Shown here: piece by piece, positions 18,015 to 26,594 of the stretch
Position numbering within the stretch: position 1 is the first letter of the stretch
Layout of the letters: the number at the start of each line of letters is the position of its first letter
From: Myxococcus xanthus
GTDB taxonomy: Bacteria; Myxococcota; Myxococcia; Myxococcales; Myxococcaceae
Length of the DNA: 64,000 nt
NCBI RefSeq assembly: GCF_013116825.1
Contig: NZ_JABFNS010000031.1
Span: 1 to 64,000, forward strand
Direction of reading: 5' to 3'
Translations under genes and position numbers: made by a program
The notes under the pieces: generated by a model
What the model saw: only the letters and a program-made list of their open reading frames with translations
Databases searched by the model: none
What the model was told of the DNA's origin: nothing

Positions 18015-18050
18015 GCGGGGGCGGCATTGACGTGCCGCCCCCGCTCGTTT
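18015..18050 (+). terminator. Rho-independent terminator or attenuator between epsZ and wzx
   Basis: A perfect 12-bp inverted repeat, GCGGGGGCGGCA (18015-18026) and TGCCGCCCCCGC (18033-18044), with a 6-nt loop, followed by TCGTTTTC. It begins 26 bp after the epsZ stop. The stem is very stable and the T-rich tail is short, as is common in high-GC genomes. It also removes any wzx start upstream of about 18045. Confidence 0.75.
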
Positions 18051-18100
18051 TCTATGCACCCGGGCAGTCCTGGCCGGCGCCGGGTCCGCACGCTCCCACC

Positions 18101-19636
18101 GTGAACAGTCCCAGCCATTCCATTTCGCAGGACGCGGGCGAGCGCGAGCGCTCGCATGAGGCGATGGGCGCGGTGCGCAACGGGCTCCAGCTCGGTGGCT
18201 CGCTGCTGGCCACGTACGCCATCGCCATGGGCGTGCGCTTCCTGCTGCCGGCCCACCTGGGACCGGAGAGCTTCGGGCGCTTCAACTACGCCGACAGCTT
18301 CTCCGCCGTCTTCTTCATCGCCACCCACCTGGGCCTGGAGATGTACATCCGCAAGGAGGTGTCGCGCCGGCCCGAGCACGCCAGCGACTTCTTCGGCAGC
18401 ACGCTGCTGCTGCGGCTGGGCCTCACCGCGGTGCTGATGGGCGCCATGGCGCTGGTGATGGCCCACTTCGACGAGCCGCCCGAGGTGCGCCAGCTCGTCT
18501 ACGTCTTCGCGTTGGCCCAGTCGCTCATCATCATCAACGCCTCCGTGGCCGCGCTGCTGCACGCCAAGGGCAAGGTGGCGGGGCTGTCCGTCTCCAACAT
18601 CGTCACCAAGCTGGTGTGGGGCGGCGGCCTGCTGGCCGTCGCCGTGGCGGGCCTGCCGCTGCCGTGGCTGGCGGCGCCGCTGGTGGCGTCGGAAGCCGTG
18701 AAGCTCGCCGTGGGCTGGTACCTAGCCCGCGAGCACATGGGGCTCACCTTCAAGGTGGACGTGCCGGCCACGCTGAAGGTGCTCAAGGCCAGCCTGCCCT
18801 TCTTCATCACCGGCGCGGCGCTGGCGGCCAACGGGCGCCTGGACGTGATGATTCTGGGCATGGTCTCCAGCCACGAAGAGGTGGGCTGGTACGGCGCGGC
18901 GTGGAACATCGCGGGCCTCACCTTCTTCCTCAACCCGGTGTTCGGCTGGGTGCTGATGCCGCTGGCGTCCCGCGCGGCCGAGCGCTCCGAGGCGGAGCTG
19001 ACGAACCTGACGCGCCGCTCGCTGGAGGGCACGCTGGCCGTCACCGTGCCCATGATGATGCTCATCGTCCTGGGCGCGCCGCTGTGGGTGGGGCTGATGG
19101 GCGGCGCGTTCTCCGAATCCGCCATGCCGCTGCGGCTGATGTCGCCGCTGTTCGTGCTGGCCTTCGTGACGATGAACGCCGGCCTGTGGCTGACCATGAC
19201 GAACCGCGAGTGGTGGGTGACCATCACCAGCGTCATTGGCAGCGTGGTGCTGATCCCCCTCCTCAACCTGCTGCTGATTCCGCTGATGCTCTCGGCGCTG
19301 GGCAACGGCGGCGGCGCGGCGGGCACGGCGCTGTCCATGCTGCTCATGGAAATCTGCGTCACCATCAGCCTGCTGGGGCGCATGGGCAAGGCGGCCTTCG
19401 ACGCGCGCCTGGTGTCCATGATGGCCAAGACGGCCGTCATCTGCGCGGCCATCGCCGTGCTGGACCAGACGCTGCTGGCCTCCCTGAACCCGTGGGTGCG
19501 CATCACCGTGGAGGCCGTGCTGTACATCGTCGCGGTGCTGGCCACCGGCGCGGTGCGCCCCGGCGAAGTGCTCCAGGTGGTGCGCATCGCCCGCCGCCGT
19601 GGAAACCCCGCGCCCGAGGCCGCGCCCACCCCGTGA
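18101..19636 (+). CDS. wzx: Wzx flippase of the EPS pathway
   Basis: Polytopic inner-membrane protein of the MOP/PST family that flips the lipid-linked EPS repeat unit to the periplasm. About 511 residues if translation starts at the GTG at 18101. That start has no good ribosome-binding site, and a later ATG at 18164 (MGAVRNGL) is possible. The frame continues to 18032, but that would start inside a terminator hairpin. About 12-14 hydrophobic helices are seen, with family-like LGPESFGRFNYADSF in the first loop and DVMILGMVSSHEEVGWYGAAW in the middle. It follows epsZ and precedes the exporter genes, as in the Myxococcus eps locus. Confidence 0.88.
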   Translation: MNSPSHSISQDAGERERSHEAMGAVRNGLQLGGSLLATYAIAMGVRFLLPAHLGPESFGRFNYADSFSAVFFIATHLGLEMYIRKEVSRRPEHASDFFGSTLLLRLGLTAVLMGAMALVMAHFDEPPEVRQLVYVFALAQSLIIINASVAALLHAKGKVAGLSVSNIVTKLVWGGGLLAVAVAGLPLPWLAAPLVASEAVKLAVGWYLAREHMGLTFKVDVPATLKVLKASLPFFITGAALAANGRLDVMILGMVSSHEEVGWYGAAWNIAGLTFFLNPVFGWVLMPLASRAAERSEAELTNLTRRSLEGTLAVTVPMMMLIVLGAPLWVGLMGGAFSESAMPLRLMSPLFVLAFVTMNAGLWLTMTNREWWVTITSVIGSVVLIPLLNLLLIPLMLSALGNGGGAAGTALSMLLMEICVTISLLGRMGKAAFDARLVSMMAKTAVICAAIAVLDQTLLASLNPWVRITVEAVLYIVAVLATGAVRPGEVLQVVRIARRRGNPAPEAAPTP

Positions 19637-19653
19637 GGAGAGTTCCGCCGCTC

Positions 19654-20295
19654 ATGCCGTCCACGCACCGCCAGCCGCCCTCCGCCCCGCGCCGTCCCTG
19701 GCGCTCGTTCGCCGCCTGCGCCGCGCTGCTGCTGCTGGCGCCCGCCTGCCGGGGCCTGGGCAAGTACACCTGGGTGGATGACTACCAGGAGAAGCCGCCC
19801 CCGGTGGACTCGGCGTATCGCATCGCCGCGGGCGACCTGCTCAACATCCGCGTGTGGAACCAGGAGTCGCTCACCACGCAGGCCCGCGTGCGCGAGGACG
19901 GCCGCATCAGCCTGCTCTTCCTGGACGACGTGGAGGCCGCCGGCCACACGCCGGCCCTGCTGTCGCAGCAAATCCAGACGCGGCTGAAGGACTACATCAA
20001 CCACCCCGTCGTCACGGTCGCGCTGGAGATGGCGCGCCCCATCAAGGTGACCATGGTGGGCGAGGTCAACCGCATCGGTCCGCTGGAAATCGACCCGGGC
20101 GCCAGCCTGCTGCAGGCCCTGGCCGGCGCGGGCGGCTTCACCGAGTACGCCCACAAGGACCGCATCTTCGTCATGCGCCAGGAAGAGGGCGCCGCGCCCG
20201 AGCGCATCCGCTTCCGTTACGACGACCTCATCCACGCCGAGGGGCGCGCGCCCACCTTCCGCCTGCGCCCCGGTGACGTGGTGGTGGTGGAATAA
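19654..20295 (+). CDS. epsY: EpsY, outer-membrane polysaccharide export (Wza/OPX) lipoprotein
   Basis: 213 residues with a lipoprotein-type N-terminus (CAALLLLAPACRG). The polysaccharide-export domain starts at YRIAAGDLLNIRVWNQESL, and one SLBB-type beta-grasp follows (VTMVGEVNRIGPLEIDPGASL). The protein stops right after the RLRPGDVVVV strand. It therefore lacks the C-terminal helices with which E. coli Wza builds its own outer-membrane pore. Such short OPX proteins are thought to need a separate barrel, and the next gene encodes a barrel-like protein. It starts 17 bp after wzx and ends 3 bp before epsX, inside one operon. Confidence 0.9.
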   Translation: MPSTHRQPPSAPRRPWRSFAACAALLLLAPACRGLGKYTWVDDYQEKPPPVDSAYRIAAGDLLNIRVWNQESLTTQARVREDGRISLLFLDDVEAAGHTPALLSQQIQTRLKDYINHPVVTVALEMARPIKVTMVGEVNRIGPLEIDPGASLLQALAGAGGFTEYAHKDRIFVMRQEEGAAPERIRFRYDDLIHAEGRAPTFRLRPGDVVVVE

Positions 20296-20298
20296 CCC

Positions 20299-21549
20299 GT
20301 GCTGGGGACGGTCCTCACCGTCGCGTTGCTGGAGGTGACCTCCGCCTCCGTCAGCTACGCCACGGCCGCGCGCGTCGACTCGCGCCTGCGCTCCAACGAG
20401 GACCCCGCCCCCGAGGCCCCCCGTGTCGCCGGTGACACCGACGTCACCCCGCTCCTGGGCCTGGAGATTCGCGAGGGCAACACCGCGCTCCAGGTGGAGT
20501 ACGCCCCGCGCATCAGCCTGCGCGAGGTCACCGCCCGCGCGCGCACCGAAATCCAGCACATGGGCCGCCTGGCCGGCCTGTGGCGCCCCGAGCGCGGCCT
20601 GTCCCTGCGCCTGTCGGAGGAGCTGGTGCTGGGCAGCGTCAACCTCCTCACCACGGACCTGGGCTCCCTGCCCGGCGGAACACCGGGCGCGGACCCCGAC
20701 GGGCCGCTGCGGCCGCCCGGAAGCGGCGGGCCCCTGCAGCCCCTGCCCCAGGCGGACACCGTCTACTTCCTCTCCTCCGCGACGACGCTGACGGCGGACA
20801 CCGGCTGGCTGGGGCGGCGGTGGAACCTCACCGGCTCCGGCGGCTTCTCCATCAGCGGCGGCCTGGACGGGCCCGCCCGCGAAGCGGTGCCCATGCAGTA
20901 TGGCCCGCGCGCGGACGTGTCCCTCAGCCACGCGCTGTCACCCCTGAGCGCCATCACCACCTCCGTGGCGTTCAACCACGCGCGCTTCTCCACCGGGGCG
21001 AACAACACCATCGTCACGCTGCGGGAGGCCTGGGGGCACCGGGTGGACCGGCGCACCTCCCTGGAGGCCGGAGCGGGCGTGAGCGTGGTGCACGCCATCC
21101 CCGTGCCCCCCGGCGAAGGCGAGCCCGAGCCCGGCCCGCTGGACGCGCCCCGGACGGAGCTGCTCCCCAACCTGAATGTCGGGGTGAGCCACCGGGTTCC
21201 CTCGCGCACCGCGGACTTCAACGGCCGGGCGGACCTGCGGCTCGTCCCCTTCACGGACCGGCTCACGGCGCGCGTCTACCCTCGGGCGGACCTGACGCTG
21301 ACGGGGACGTGGGCCCTGGGGCCCCGCGTGCGCGTGTCCGCCATGGGCGGCGGCGCCGCGGCCGTGGGCGGAAGTAGTGGGGACAGCATCCTTTCCGGAG
21401 GCTTCACTGGTTCCTGGATTCTCACACGGTGGGTGTCCGTGGATACCGACCTCCGCGGGACGTGGAGCCGCTCGCCCGAACTCCCGGCGGCCCGGCTGAC
21501 GTGGGCCGCGACGCTGGGCCTGTCCGTGCGGCAAACTGGTATTCTCTAA
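20299..21549 (+). CDS. epsX: EpsX-like outer-membrane beta-barrel of the EPS exporter
   Basis: 416 residues from a GTG at 20299, 3 bp after epsY. A signal-like N-terminus (MLGTVLTVALLEVTSASVSYATA) is followed by many alternating amphipathic strands with acidic Gly/Pro turns (GLEIREGNTALQVEYAPRIS, RWNLTGSGGFSISGG, RVSAMGGGAAAVGG), ending in a strand near the C-terminus. The layout is that of a large outer-membrane barrel with no enzymatic motif. Position and the truncated OPX partner suggest that it completes the outer-membrane conduit for EPS. The name follows the M. xanthus eps literature as I remember it. Confidence 0.78.
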   Translation: MLGTVLTVALLEVTSASVSYATAARVDSRLRSNEDPAPEAPRVAGDTDVTPLLGLEIREGNTALQVEYAPRISLREVTARARTEIQHMGRLAGLWRPERGLSLRLSEELVLGSVNLLTTDLGSLPGGTPGADPDGPLRPPGSGGPLQPLPQADTVYFLSSATTLTADTGWLGRRWNLTGSGGFSISGGLDGPAREAVPMQYGPRADVSLSHALSPLSAITTSVAFNHARFSTGANNTIVTLREAWGHRVDRRTSLEAGAGVSVVHAIPVPPGEGEPEPGPLDAPRTELLPNLNVGVSHRVPSRTADFNGRADLRLVPFTDRLTARVYPRADLTLTGTWALGPRVRVSAMGGGAAAVGGSSGDSILSGGFTGSWILTRWVSVDTDLRGTWSRSPELPAARLTWAATLGLSVRQTGIL

Positions 21550-21560
21550 GGGCTGGCGCC

Positions 21561-21737
21561 ATGGCGAAGCTCATCTTGATGTCCGTCCTCATCCTCACCA
21601 TCGCCCTGCCAGCCAAGGCGGCGAGGGATCCGCATCCCATGCGGGGGCTGAAGAAGGCCATCCTCTGGTTCGTCCTCTTCAACGCGGCATACACGTATGG
21701 CGTCCTCGTCTGGGTGCCACGGCTCGGGTTCGGCTGA
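21561..21737 (+). CDS. Small membrane protein within the eps operon
   Basis: 58 residues from the ATG at 21561. Two hydrophobic segments (LILMSVLILTIALPA and AILWFVLFNAAYTYGVLVW) are separated by a short basic stretch (KAARDPHPMRGLKK), predicting a two-pass or signal-plus-anchor inner-membrane peptide. No family is recognised. It sits 11 bp after epsX and 26 bp before epsW, where the M. xanthus eps cluster also has a small gene, so it is probably real and co-transcribed. Confidence 0.7.
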   Translation: MAKLILMSVLILTIALPAKAARDPHPMRGLKKAILWFVLFNAAYTYGVLVWVPRLGFG

Positions 21738-21763
21738 GCGAGTTTCAGAAAGGTTGACGACGG

Positions 21764-22168
21764 ATGGAGTCCGACCTGCACACGGTCCTCTTGGTGGAGG
21801 ACGCCCCCTTCTTCCGGAAGATGCTGGGCGACTACCTGCGGGACATGGGGTTCAAGGAGGTCGTGGAGCTGCCCAGTGGCCGCGCCGCGCTCAAGCACCT
21901 GGAGACGGCCGCGCGTCCCGACCTCGTGTGTCTGGACCTGACGCTGCCGGACATCTCCGGCTATGACCTCTGCGAGCACATCCGCCGCTCGGCGACGATG
22001 GCGGACGTGCCCGTGCTGGTGGTGAGCGCCCGGGACTTGCCGGAGGACAAGGCGCACGCCGAGGAGGCCGGCGCCAACGGCTACCTGGGCAAGCCCTTCA
22101 CCCAGGAGGAGTTCACCCGGCGGGTGCAGTCGCTCCTCAAGAGCACCGGGGCCAGGAGGGCGCCGTGA
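21764..22168 (+). CDS. epsW: EpsW, single-domain response regulator
   Basis: 134 residues consisting of one receiver (REC) domain. Acidic pocket residues lie in LLVEDAPFF, the phosphorylated Asp is in LVCLDLTLPDISG, the conserved Thr/Ser position reads VVSARD, and the switch Lys is in GYLGKPFT. There is no output domain, so it should act by binding a partner, as CheY does. It starts 26 bp after the small membrane protein gene and overlaps epsV by 4 bp (GTGA), so it is coupled to the chain-length regulator. Which kinase phosphorylates it cannot be told; two sensor kinases are encoded later in the locus. Confidence 0.92.
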   Translation: MESDLHTVLLVEDAPFFRKMLGDYLRDMGFKEVVELPSGRAALKHLETAARPDLVCLDLTLPDISGYDLCEHIRRSATMADVPVLVVSARDLPEDKAHAEEAGANGYLGKPFTQEEFTRRVQSLLKSTGARRAP

Positions 22169-23688
22169 CGGTCCCCGCGCCCGGGGCTCCCGGGCCGCGC
22201 CCCCAGCTGGTGCCGCCGCGGCCCGCGTTCACTCCGGAGCTCCCGGAGACGAACGCGCCCGCGGACCTCATCGACTGGGGCTTCGCCATCGACGCGGTCT
22301 TCTTCTTGAAGAACGCGGTGCTGCGGCACTGGTTCCTCGCCCTGGTGGTGATGGGCGCGGTGTCCGCCATGGCGGTGGGCGTCAGCAAAATCATGCCGCG
22401 CAAGTACCGCGTGGAGACGCGGATGCTGACGCAGCGCAACTTCATCATCTCCTCGCTGGCCAACCCCGGGCGCTCCATCCCGGTGGACGCGGACCAGCCC
22501 ACGCGCGCCGCGTGGGAGATGGTGATGAAGCACGACAACCTCAGGTCCATCGTCGCGCAGGCGAAGCTGGTGGAGTACTGGGAGCTGCAGCGCTCGCCGC
22601 TGAGCCGGCTGAAGGAGAAGGTGCTGCGCAAGCCGCCGGTGGCCATGTCGGACGACGACAAGCGCGACGCGCTCACCGCCATGCTGGAGCAGGCGATGAT
22701 TGTCGGCGTGGAGGGCGGCACGGGCACCGTCTCCATCGGCGTGGAGTGGACCGACCCGCAGCTGGCGCTCAACATCGTGCAAGCCGCGCAGCAGAACTTC
22801 CTCGACATGCGCCAGGCGGCGGAGATGGGCGCGGTGCAGGAGGCCATCACCATCCTGGAGAAGCAGGTGGTGGAGGAGGCCGCGGGCATCCAGCAGGCCA
22901 TTGGCCAGCTCAACGCGGCGGTGAAGCGCGTGGAGGCCCGGCAGAAGAAGGAGGAGGAGAAGAAGGGGCGGCGGGGCGGCGCCGCGGCCGCGGCCAACGC
23001 CGCGCTGGGCATCAACACCGACCACCTGCTGGCGCAGATGCGCTTCATGATTCAGACGAAGCGCCGGGCCATTGGCGACGTGGAGGACTTCCGCTCGCGG
23101 CGGCTGACGGAGCTGCGCAACCAGCTGTCCGAGCAGCGCGTCATCTATTCGCCGCAGCACCCCATCATCACCGACCTGGAGCAGCGCATCTCCTCGCTCC
23201 AGGAGGATTCGCCGCAGTTGATTGCGCTGCGCTCGGAGATGACGGAGCTCATCAACGAGTACGTGCGCAACGGCGGTGACCCGGGTGAGCTGGAGTCCGG
23301 GCTGGCGACGGCGGCCCTGGGCGGCGCGACGTTCGGCGGGCCGGCCACGTCGGATGACCCGGAGGTGTCGGTGGCGGCGGACCGGGTGCGCATGCTGGTG
23401 ATGCGGCACCAGGAGAAGATGCGGCGGTTGGACCAGGCGCGCACGGAGCTGGAGATTTCCCGCGCGTCCATGAAGCACCGCTTCAGCGTGCTGTCGCCGC
23501 CCACCTTCCCGGAGCGGCCGTCCAAGCCGAAGGTGAAGCTCATCGTCGCCGCGGGCGTGGTGGGCGGAATCGGCATGGGCATCTTCGCGGCGCTGGCGCT
23601 GGACATCATCCGCCGGCGCATTCTGGAGAAGTGGCAGGTCGAGCGGATTCTGAAGCTACCCGTGCTGGCGGAGCTGGAGCGGCGCTGA
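22165..23688 (+). CDS. epsV: EpsV, Wzc-like chain-length protein without a kinase domain
   Basis: 507 residues from a GTG overlapping epsW. An N-terminal transmembrane helix (~residues 50-70, HWFLALVVMGAVSAMAVGV), a long periplasmic region with coiled-coil heptads and an Ala/Lys-rich linker (~250-285), and a second helix near residue 460 (LIVAAGVVGGIGMGIFAALAL) give the Wzz/Wzc polysaccharide co-polymerase topology. Only about 25 residues follow the second helix. There is no Walker A motif and no tyrosine-rich tail, so the tyrosine-kinase module of classical Wzc is absent. A kinase or ATPase partner would have to be a separate protein. Confidence 0.9.
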   Translation: MTVPAPGAPGPRPQLVPPRPAFTPELPETNAPADLIDWGFAIDAVFFLKNAVLRHWFLALVVMGAVSAMAVGVSKIMPRKYRVETRMLTQRNFIISSLANPGRSIPVDADQPTRAAWEMVMKHDNLRSIVAQAKLVEYWELQRSPLSRLKEKVLRKPPVAMSDDDKRDALTAMLEQAMIVGVEGGTGTVSIGVEWTDPQLALNIVQAAQQNFLDMRQAAEMGAVQEAITILEKQVVEEAAGIQQAIGQLNAAVKRVEARQKKEEEKKGRRGGAAAAANAALGINTDHLLAQMRFMIQTKRRAIGDVEDFRSRRLTELRNQLSEQRVIYSPQHPIITDLEQRISSLQEDSPQLIALRSEMTELINEYVRNGGDPGELESGLATAALGGATFGGPATSDDPEVSVAADRVRMLVMRHQEKMRRLDQARTELEISRASMKHRFSVLSPPTFPERPSKPKVKLIVAAGVVGGIGMGIFAALALDIIRRRILEKWQVERILKLPVLAELERR

Positions 23689-23703
23689 ACAGCGCGCTCG
23701 GGG

Positions 23704-24963
23704 GTGCATGTCGTGACATCGTGGACGTGGCTGGACGTGGCGCTGTGCGTGGCGCAGCTTCCCGTGGCGGTGGCGTGTGGCTATCTGCTGACCCTGACGC
23801 TGCGCTCCTATCGGCCCCAGCCGCCGGCGACGCGCATCGGGCCGCGGAAGTTCGACATCATCATCCCCGCGCACAACGAGGAGCTGGGCATCGCCCGGAC
23901 GGTGAAGAACCTGTCCGAGGTGGACTACCCGGCGCACCTGCGGCGCATCATCGTGGTGGCGGACAACTGCTCCGACGCGACGGCGCAGAAGGCGCGTGAG
24001 GCGGGCGCCTTCGTCCTGGAGCGGCAGGACACGACGAAGCGGGGCAAGGGCTACGCGCTGGCCCACGCCTTCGAGTTCAGCCAGCAGGACGGATTCGCCG
24101 AGGCGGTGGTGGTGGTGGACGCGGACACGGTGGTGTCGCCCAACCTGCTGACCGCCTTCGCAAAGCGCATCGAGGGTGTCGAGGGCAAGGAGGCCGATGG
24201 CGTGAAGGGCGGGCTCGAAGTCGCGCACGCCATGCAGGCGCACTACGGGGTGATGAACCCCACGGCGTCCTGGCGCACGCGGCTGATGACCATTGCCCTG
24301 GGCATGTTCCACAAGGTGCGCTCACAGGGCCGCGAGGCCCTGGGCGTGTCGTGCGGCCTGCGCGGCAACGGCATGTGCTTCACGCACCACGCGCTGGCCA
24401 AGGTGCCGCATGACGCCTTCAGCGTGGTGGAGGACCTGGAGTACGGCATCCGCCTGGCCCAGAACGGCTTCCGCGTGCACTACGTCTGGGAGGCGGAGGT
24501 GCTGGGGGAGATGGTGTCTGGCGAGAAGCAGAGCCGCTCGCAGCGTCAGCGCTGGGAGGGTGGCCGCGCGCAGATGCGGAAGCTTCACGGGTGGCCGCTG
24601 CTGAAGGAAGGCCTGCGGAAGAAGGACGGCACGCTGTTGGACCTGGCCATGGACGTGCTGGTGCCGCCGCTGAGCCAGCTGGTGCTGGCGGCGGTGGCTT
24701 GCGCGGTGATGGCCGGGGCGTTCGCCTGGTGGTCCCACAACCCGATGCCGTGGGCGCTGGGCGTGGCGGGCTTCAGCGTGGCCAGCCTGGGGGCGTATGT
24801 CCTGCGCGGCTGGTGGGTGTCTGGCGTGGGCGTTCGCGGTCTGCTGGACCTGGCCTGGGCGCCTGTCTACGTGGTGTGGAAGGTGTGGCTCATGCTGCGC
24901 GGCCCCGGCGCGGAGAAGCGCGGCGAGTGGGTGCGCACCTCGCGTGAGGGTGAGAACCGGTAG
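23704..24963 (+). CDS. epsU: EpsU, membrane GT2 glycosyltransferase
   Basis: 419 residues from a GTG at 23704, 15 bp after epsV. An N-terminal membrane helix precedes a GT-A domain with FDIIIPAHNEELGIA, VVADNCSDATA (nucleotide-binding Asp), VVVDADTVV (DxD-type metal motif) and QRQRWEGGR (Q-x2-R-W motif of processive-type GT2 enzymes). Two or three C-terminal hydrophobic segments follow. It probably adds a sugar to the lipid-linked EPS unit at the cytoplasmic face. It is the last gene of the epsZ-epsU run, and the first foreign block begins immediately downstream. Confidence 0.9.
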   Translation: MHVVTSWTWLDVALCVAQLPVAVACGYLLTLTLRSYRPQPPATRIGPRKFDIIIPAHNEELGIARTVKNLSEVDYPAHLRRIIVVADNCSDATAQKAREAGAFVLERQDTTKRGKGYALAHAFEFSQQDGFAEAVVVVDADTVVSPNLLTAFAKRIEGVEGKEADGVKGGLEVAHAMQAHYGVMNPTASWRTRLMTIALGMFHKVRSQGREALGVSCGLRGNGMCFTHHALAKVPHDAFSVVEDLEYGIRLAQNGFRVHYVWEAEVLGEMVSGEKQSRSQRQRWEGGRAQMRKLHGWPLLKEGLRKKDGTLLDLAMDVLVPPLSQLVLAAVACAVMAGAFAWWSHNPMPWALGVAGFSVASLGAYVLRGWWVSGVGVRGLLDLAWAPVYVVWKVWLMLRGPGAEKRGEWVRTSREGENR

Positions 24964-24973
24964 CGGGCGGCGT

Positions 24974-25057
24974 GCACGAAACTCAAGTTGGACTTGAGTT
25001 TTGTGCAGTCGAGCGTGGCGACTTGCACGAAACTCAAATTGGACTTTAGTTTCGTGC
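24974..25057 (+). promoter_or_regulatory. Tandem palindromes upstream of abiEi, candidate AbiEi operators
   Basis: Two imperfect palindromes 51 bp apart. The first has arms GCACGAAACTCAAG (24974-24987) and CTTGAGTTTTGTGC (24993-25006), 13 of 14 paired. The second has arms 25025-25038 and 25044-25057, 12 of 14 paired. Both enclose the same TTGGA centre. The GTG start proposed for abiEi follows the second palindrome directly. Known AbiEi antitoxins repress their own operon by binding two inverted repeats upstream, so an operator role is plausible. A third copy occurs at 27380-27412. Confidence 0.6.
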
Positions 25058-25083
25058 GTGGGAACGGCACGACGCGGGCAGCC
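25039..25083 (+). repeat. 45-bp direct repeat, copy 1 (start of abiEi)
   Basis: This segment recurs at 27394-27438 with 43 of 45 bases identical. It includes half of the second palindrome, the abiEi GTG and its first eight or so codons. The two copies bracket the AbiE genes and the DUSAM gene. Confidence 0.85.
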
Positions 25084-25627
25084 AGATTGGGACCGGCTCT
25101 TCGACATCGTCGCGGGGCAATCGGGCCTGTTCACGGCGCAGCAGGCACTGGAGGCGGGGTATTCACCGCAGGTGCTCGCCCACCACGTGGGGGCCGGGAG
25201 ATTCCACCGTGTGCGCCGTGGCATCTACCGGCTGGTGCATTTTCCGGCCAGTGAGCACGAGGACCTCGTCGCCGTCTGGCTCTGGTCCGAGCAGCAAGGT
25301 GTCTTCTCCCACCAGACCGCGCTGGCGCTTCATGGCCTGTCGGACGTCCTGCCCTCACGGGTGCACCTGTCGCTGCCGGCCGCGTGGAGACAACGCCGGT
25401 TCCGCGCCCCCGCGGGCACCGTGCTCCACCATGCCGACGTTGGCGAAACGGAGCGCGTCTGGTTCGGTCCCATCCCAGGGACTTCGCCGCGCAGAACGCT
25501 GCTGGACTGCGCAGCGGCGCAGGTCTCACCCGACCTGCTGAATCAGGCCATCGCGCAGGCCCTGTCACGCGGGCTCATTCTCACGTCAGACCTGGCGGGT
25601 ATTCAGAGTGCGGCCCAACGTCCCTAG
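25058..25627 (+). CDS. AbiEi-family antitoxin (type IV toxin-antitoxin)
   Basis: About 189 residues from the GTG at 25058; the upstream frame runs through the palindromes and is unlikely to be translated. The N-terminal winged-helix domain (WDRLFDIVAGQSGLFTAQQALEAGYSPQVLAHHV, then GRFHRVRRGIYRL) is typical of AbiEi antitoxin/regulators. The C-terminal part contains FSHQTALALHGLSDVLP and SPRRTLLDCA, also usual in the family. It is followed after 11 bp by the AbiEii toxin gene. The protein should repress the operon and counteract the toxin. No Shine-Dalgarno is visible, so the start is uncertain and could be leaderless. Confidence 0.85.
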   Translation: MGTARRGQPDWDRLFDIVAGQSGLFTAQQALEAGYSPQVLAHHVGAGRFHRVRRGIYRLVHFPASEHEDLVAVWLWSEQQGVFSHQTALALHGLSDVLPSRVHLSLPAAWRQRRFRAPAGTVLHHADVGETERVWFGPIPGTSPRRTLLDCAAAQVSPDLLNQAIAQALSRGLILTSDLAGIQSAAQRP

Positions 25628-25638
25628 GACGCCTCCGC

Positions 25639-26544
25639 ATGCCCCCTCGCAGGTACACGAACGCCGCGGGCTTCAAGCACGCGCTCGAACAGCGCCGCCG
25701 CGCAGCGACGCCCTCTGGATTGGCCTTCGCGCGACGGCGACAACTCCTCGTCTTCGACCGGTTCCTCGCACGGGTGGTCCGCGTCTTCGAGGACTCCGTC
25801 ACCTTGAAGGGAGGACTGGTTCTTGAACTCCGGCTGAACCGGGCGCGGACAACACGGGACGTGGACCTCCGATTCGTCGGGCCACCACTCGACGTGCTTC
25901 AGCGGCTCGAACACGCCAGTCAGCTCGACCTGGGGGACTTCATGCGCTTCCAGGTCCGCGCGGATTCAGCGCACCCCGAAATCCAGAACGACGGGATGAA
26001 GTATGACGGGCTGCGTTTTCGAGCGGAGTGTGACCTCGCTGGCCGCATCTATGGCGCGCCCTTTGGCGTCGACGTCGCGTTTGGAGATCCCATCACCGGA
26101 GAACCAGATGTCGTCGTGACCGATGACGTGTTGGGCTTCGCTGGCATCACACCGCCAACGCTGCGGCTCTATCCCGTCGAGACGCACCTGGCGGAGAAGC
26201 TTCACGCGTATACGTTGCCGCGCGCCCGGCCCAACACGCGCATCAAGGACCTTCCGGACATTGCGCTGCTCGCCATGGCTCGGGAGATCGATTCGACGCG
26301 CCTGCGAGCAGCCCTTGAGCAGACATTTGCGTTCCGCGGAACGCACCCGCTCCCGTACTTCGTTCCCGAGCCCCCGGCGCAGTGGCAGCAGCCCTACGCC
26401 AAGATGGCACGTGAGGACGCCCTTCCCTGGCCGACGTTGGACGCGCTCACCTTGGCGGTGCGGGCATTTCTCGGCCCGGTGCTCGTGGACTCGCAGGCGG
26501 GCATGTGGGTTCCAGAAAGGTGGACCTGGAATGTGCAGCCCTGA
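25639..26544 (+). CDS. AbiEii/AbiGii-family nucleotidyltransferase toxin
   Basis: 301 residues from the ATG at 25639. It has the family motif around residues 58-76, GGLVLELRL followed by the metal-binding pair D74-x-D76 in TTRDVDL, and the downstream ETHLAEKLHAY (Lys/Glu motif) and RIKDLPDIALLA. Members are nucleotidyltransferases that act as the toxin in type IV toxin-antitoxin systems, several of which cause abortive phage infection. All catalytic motifs look intact. Its location at the end of the epsZ-epsU operon, between direct repeats, marks it as acquired. Confidence 0.88.
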   Translation: MPPRRYTNAAGFKHALEQRRRAATPSGLAFARRRQLLVFDRFLARVVRVFEDSVTLKGGLVLELRLNRARTTRDVDLRFVGPPLDVLQRLEHASQLDLGDFMRFQVRADSAHPEIQNDGMKYDGLRFRAECDLAGRIYGAPFGVDVAFGDPITGEPDVVVTDDVLGFAGITPPTLRLYPVETHLAEKLHAYTLPRARPNTRIKDLPDIALLAMAREIDSTRLRAALEQTFAFRGTHPLPYFVPEPPAQWQQPYAKMAREDALPWPTLDALTLAVRAFLGPVLVDSQAGMWVPERWTWNVQP

Positions 26545-26594
26545 GGTGCGAGTGCGGCCAGAGCGACGGCTCGGAACACATCGCCCGATGATGG

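Noticed and set aside
18032-18100. Upstream extension of wzx to a GTG at 18032
   Set aside because: The GTG lies in the terminator hairpin and the extension is Pro-rich with no family similarity.
24974-25006. First palindrome as the epsU terminator
   Set aside because: Low-GC stem, no T-run, and duplicated upstream of abiEi; an operator role fits better, though termination cannot be fully excluded.
24974-25057. Palindromic repeats after epsU as a CRISPR array
   Set aside because: Only two tandem units with imperfect arms and a coding start directly after; no spacer series and no cas genes.
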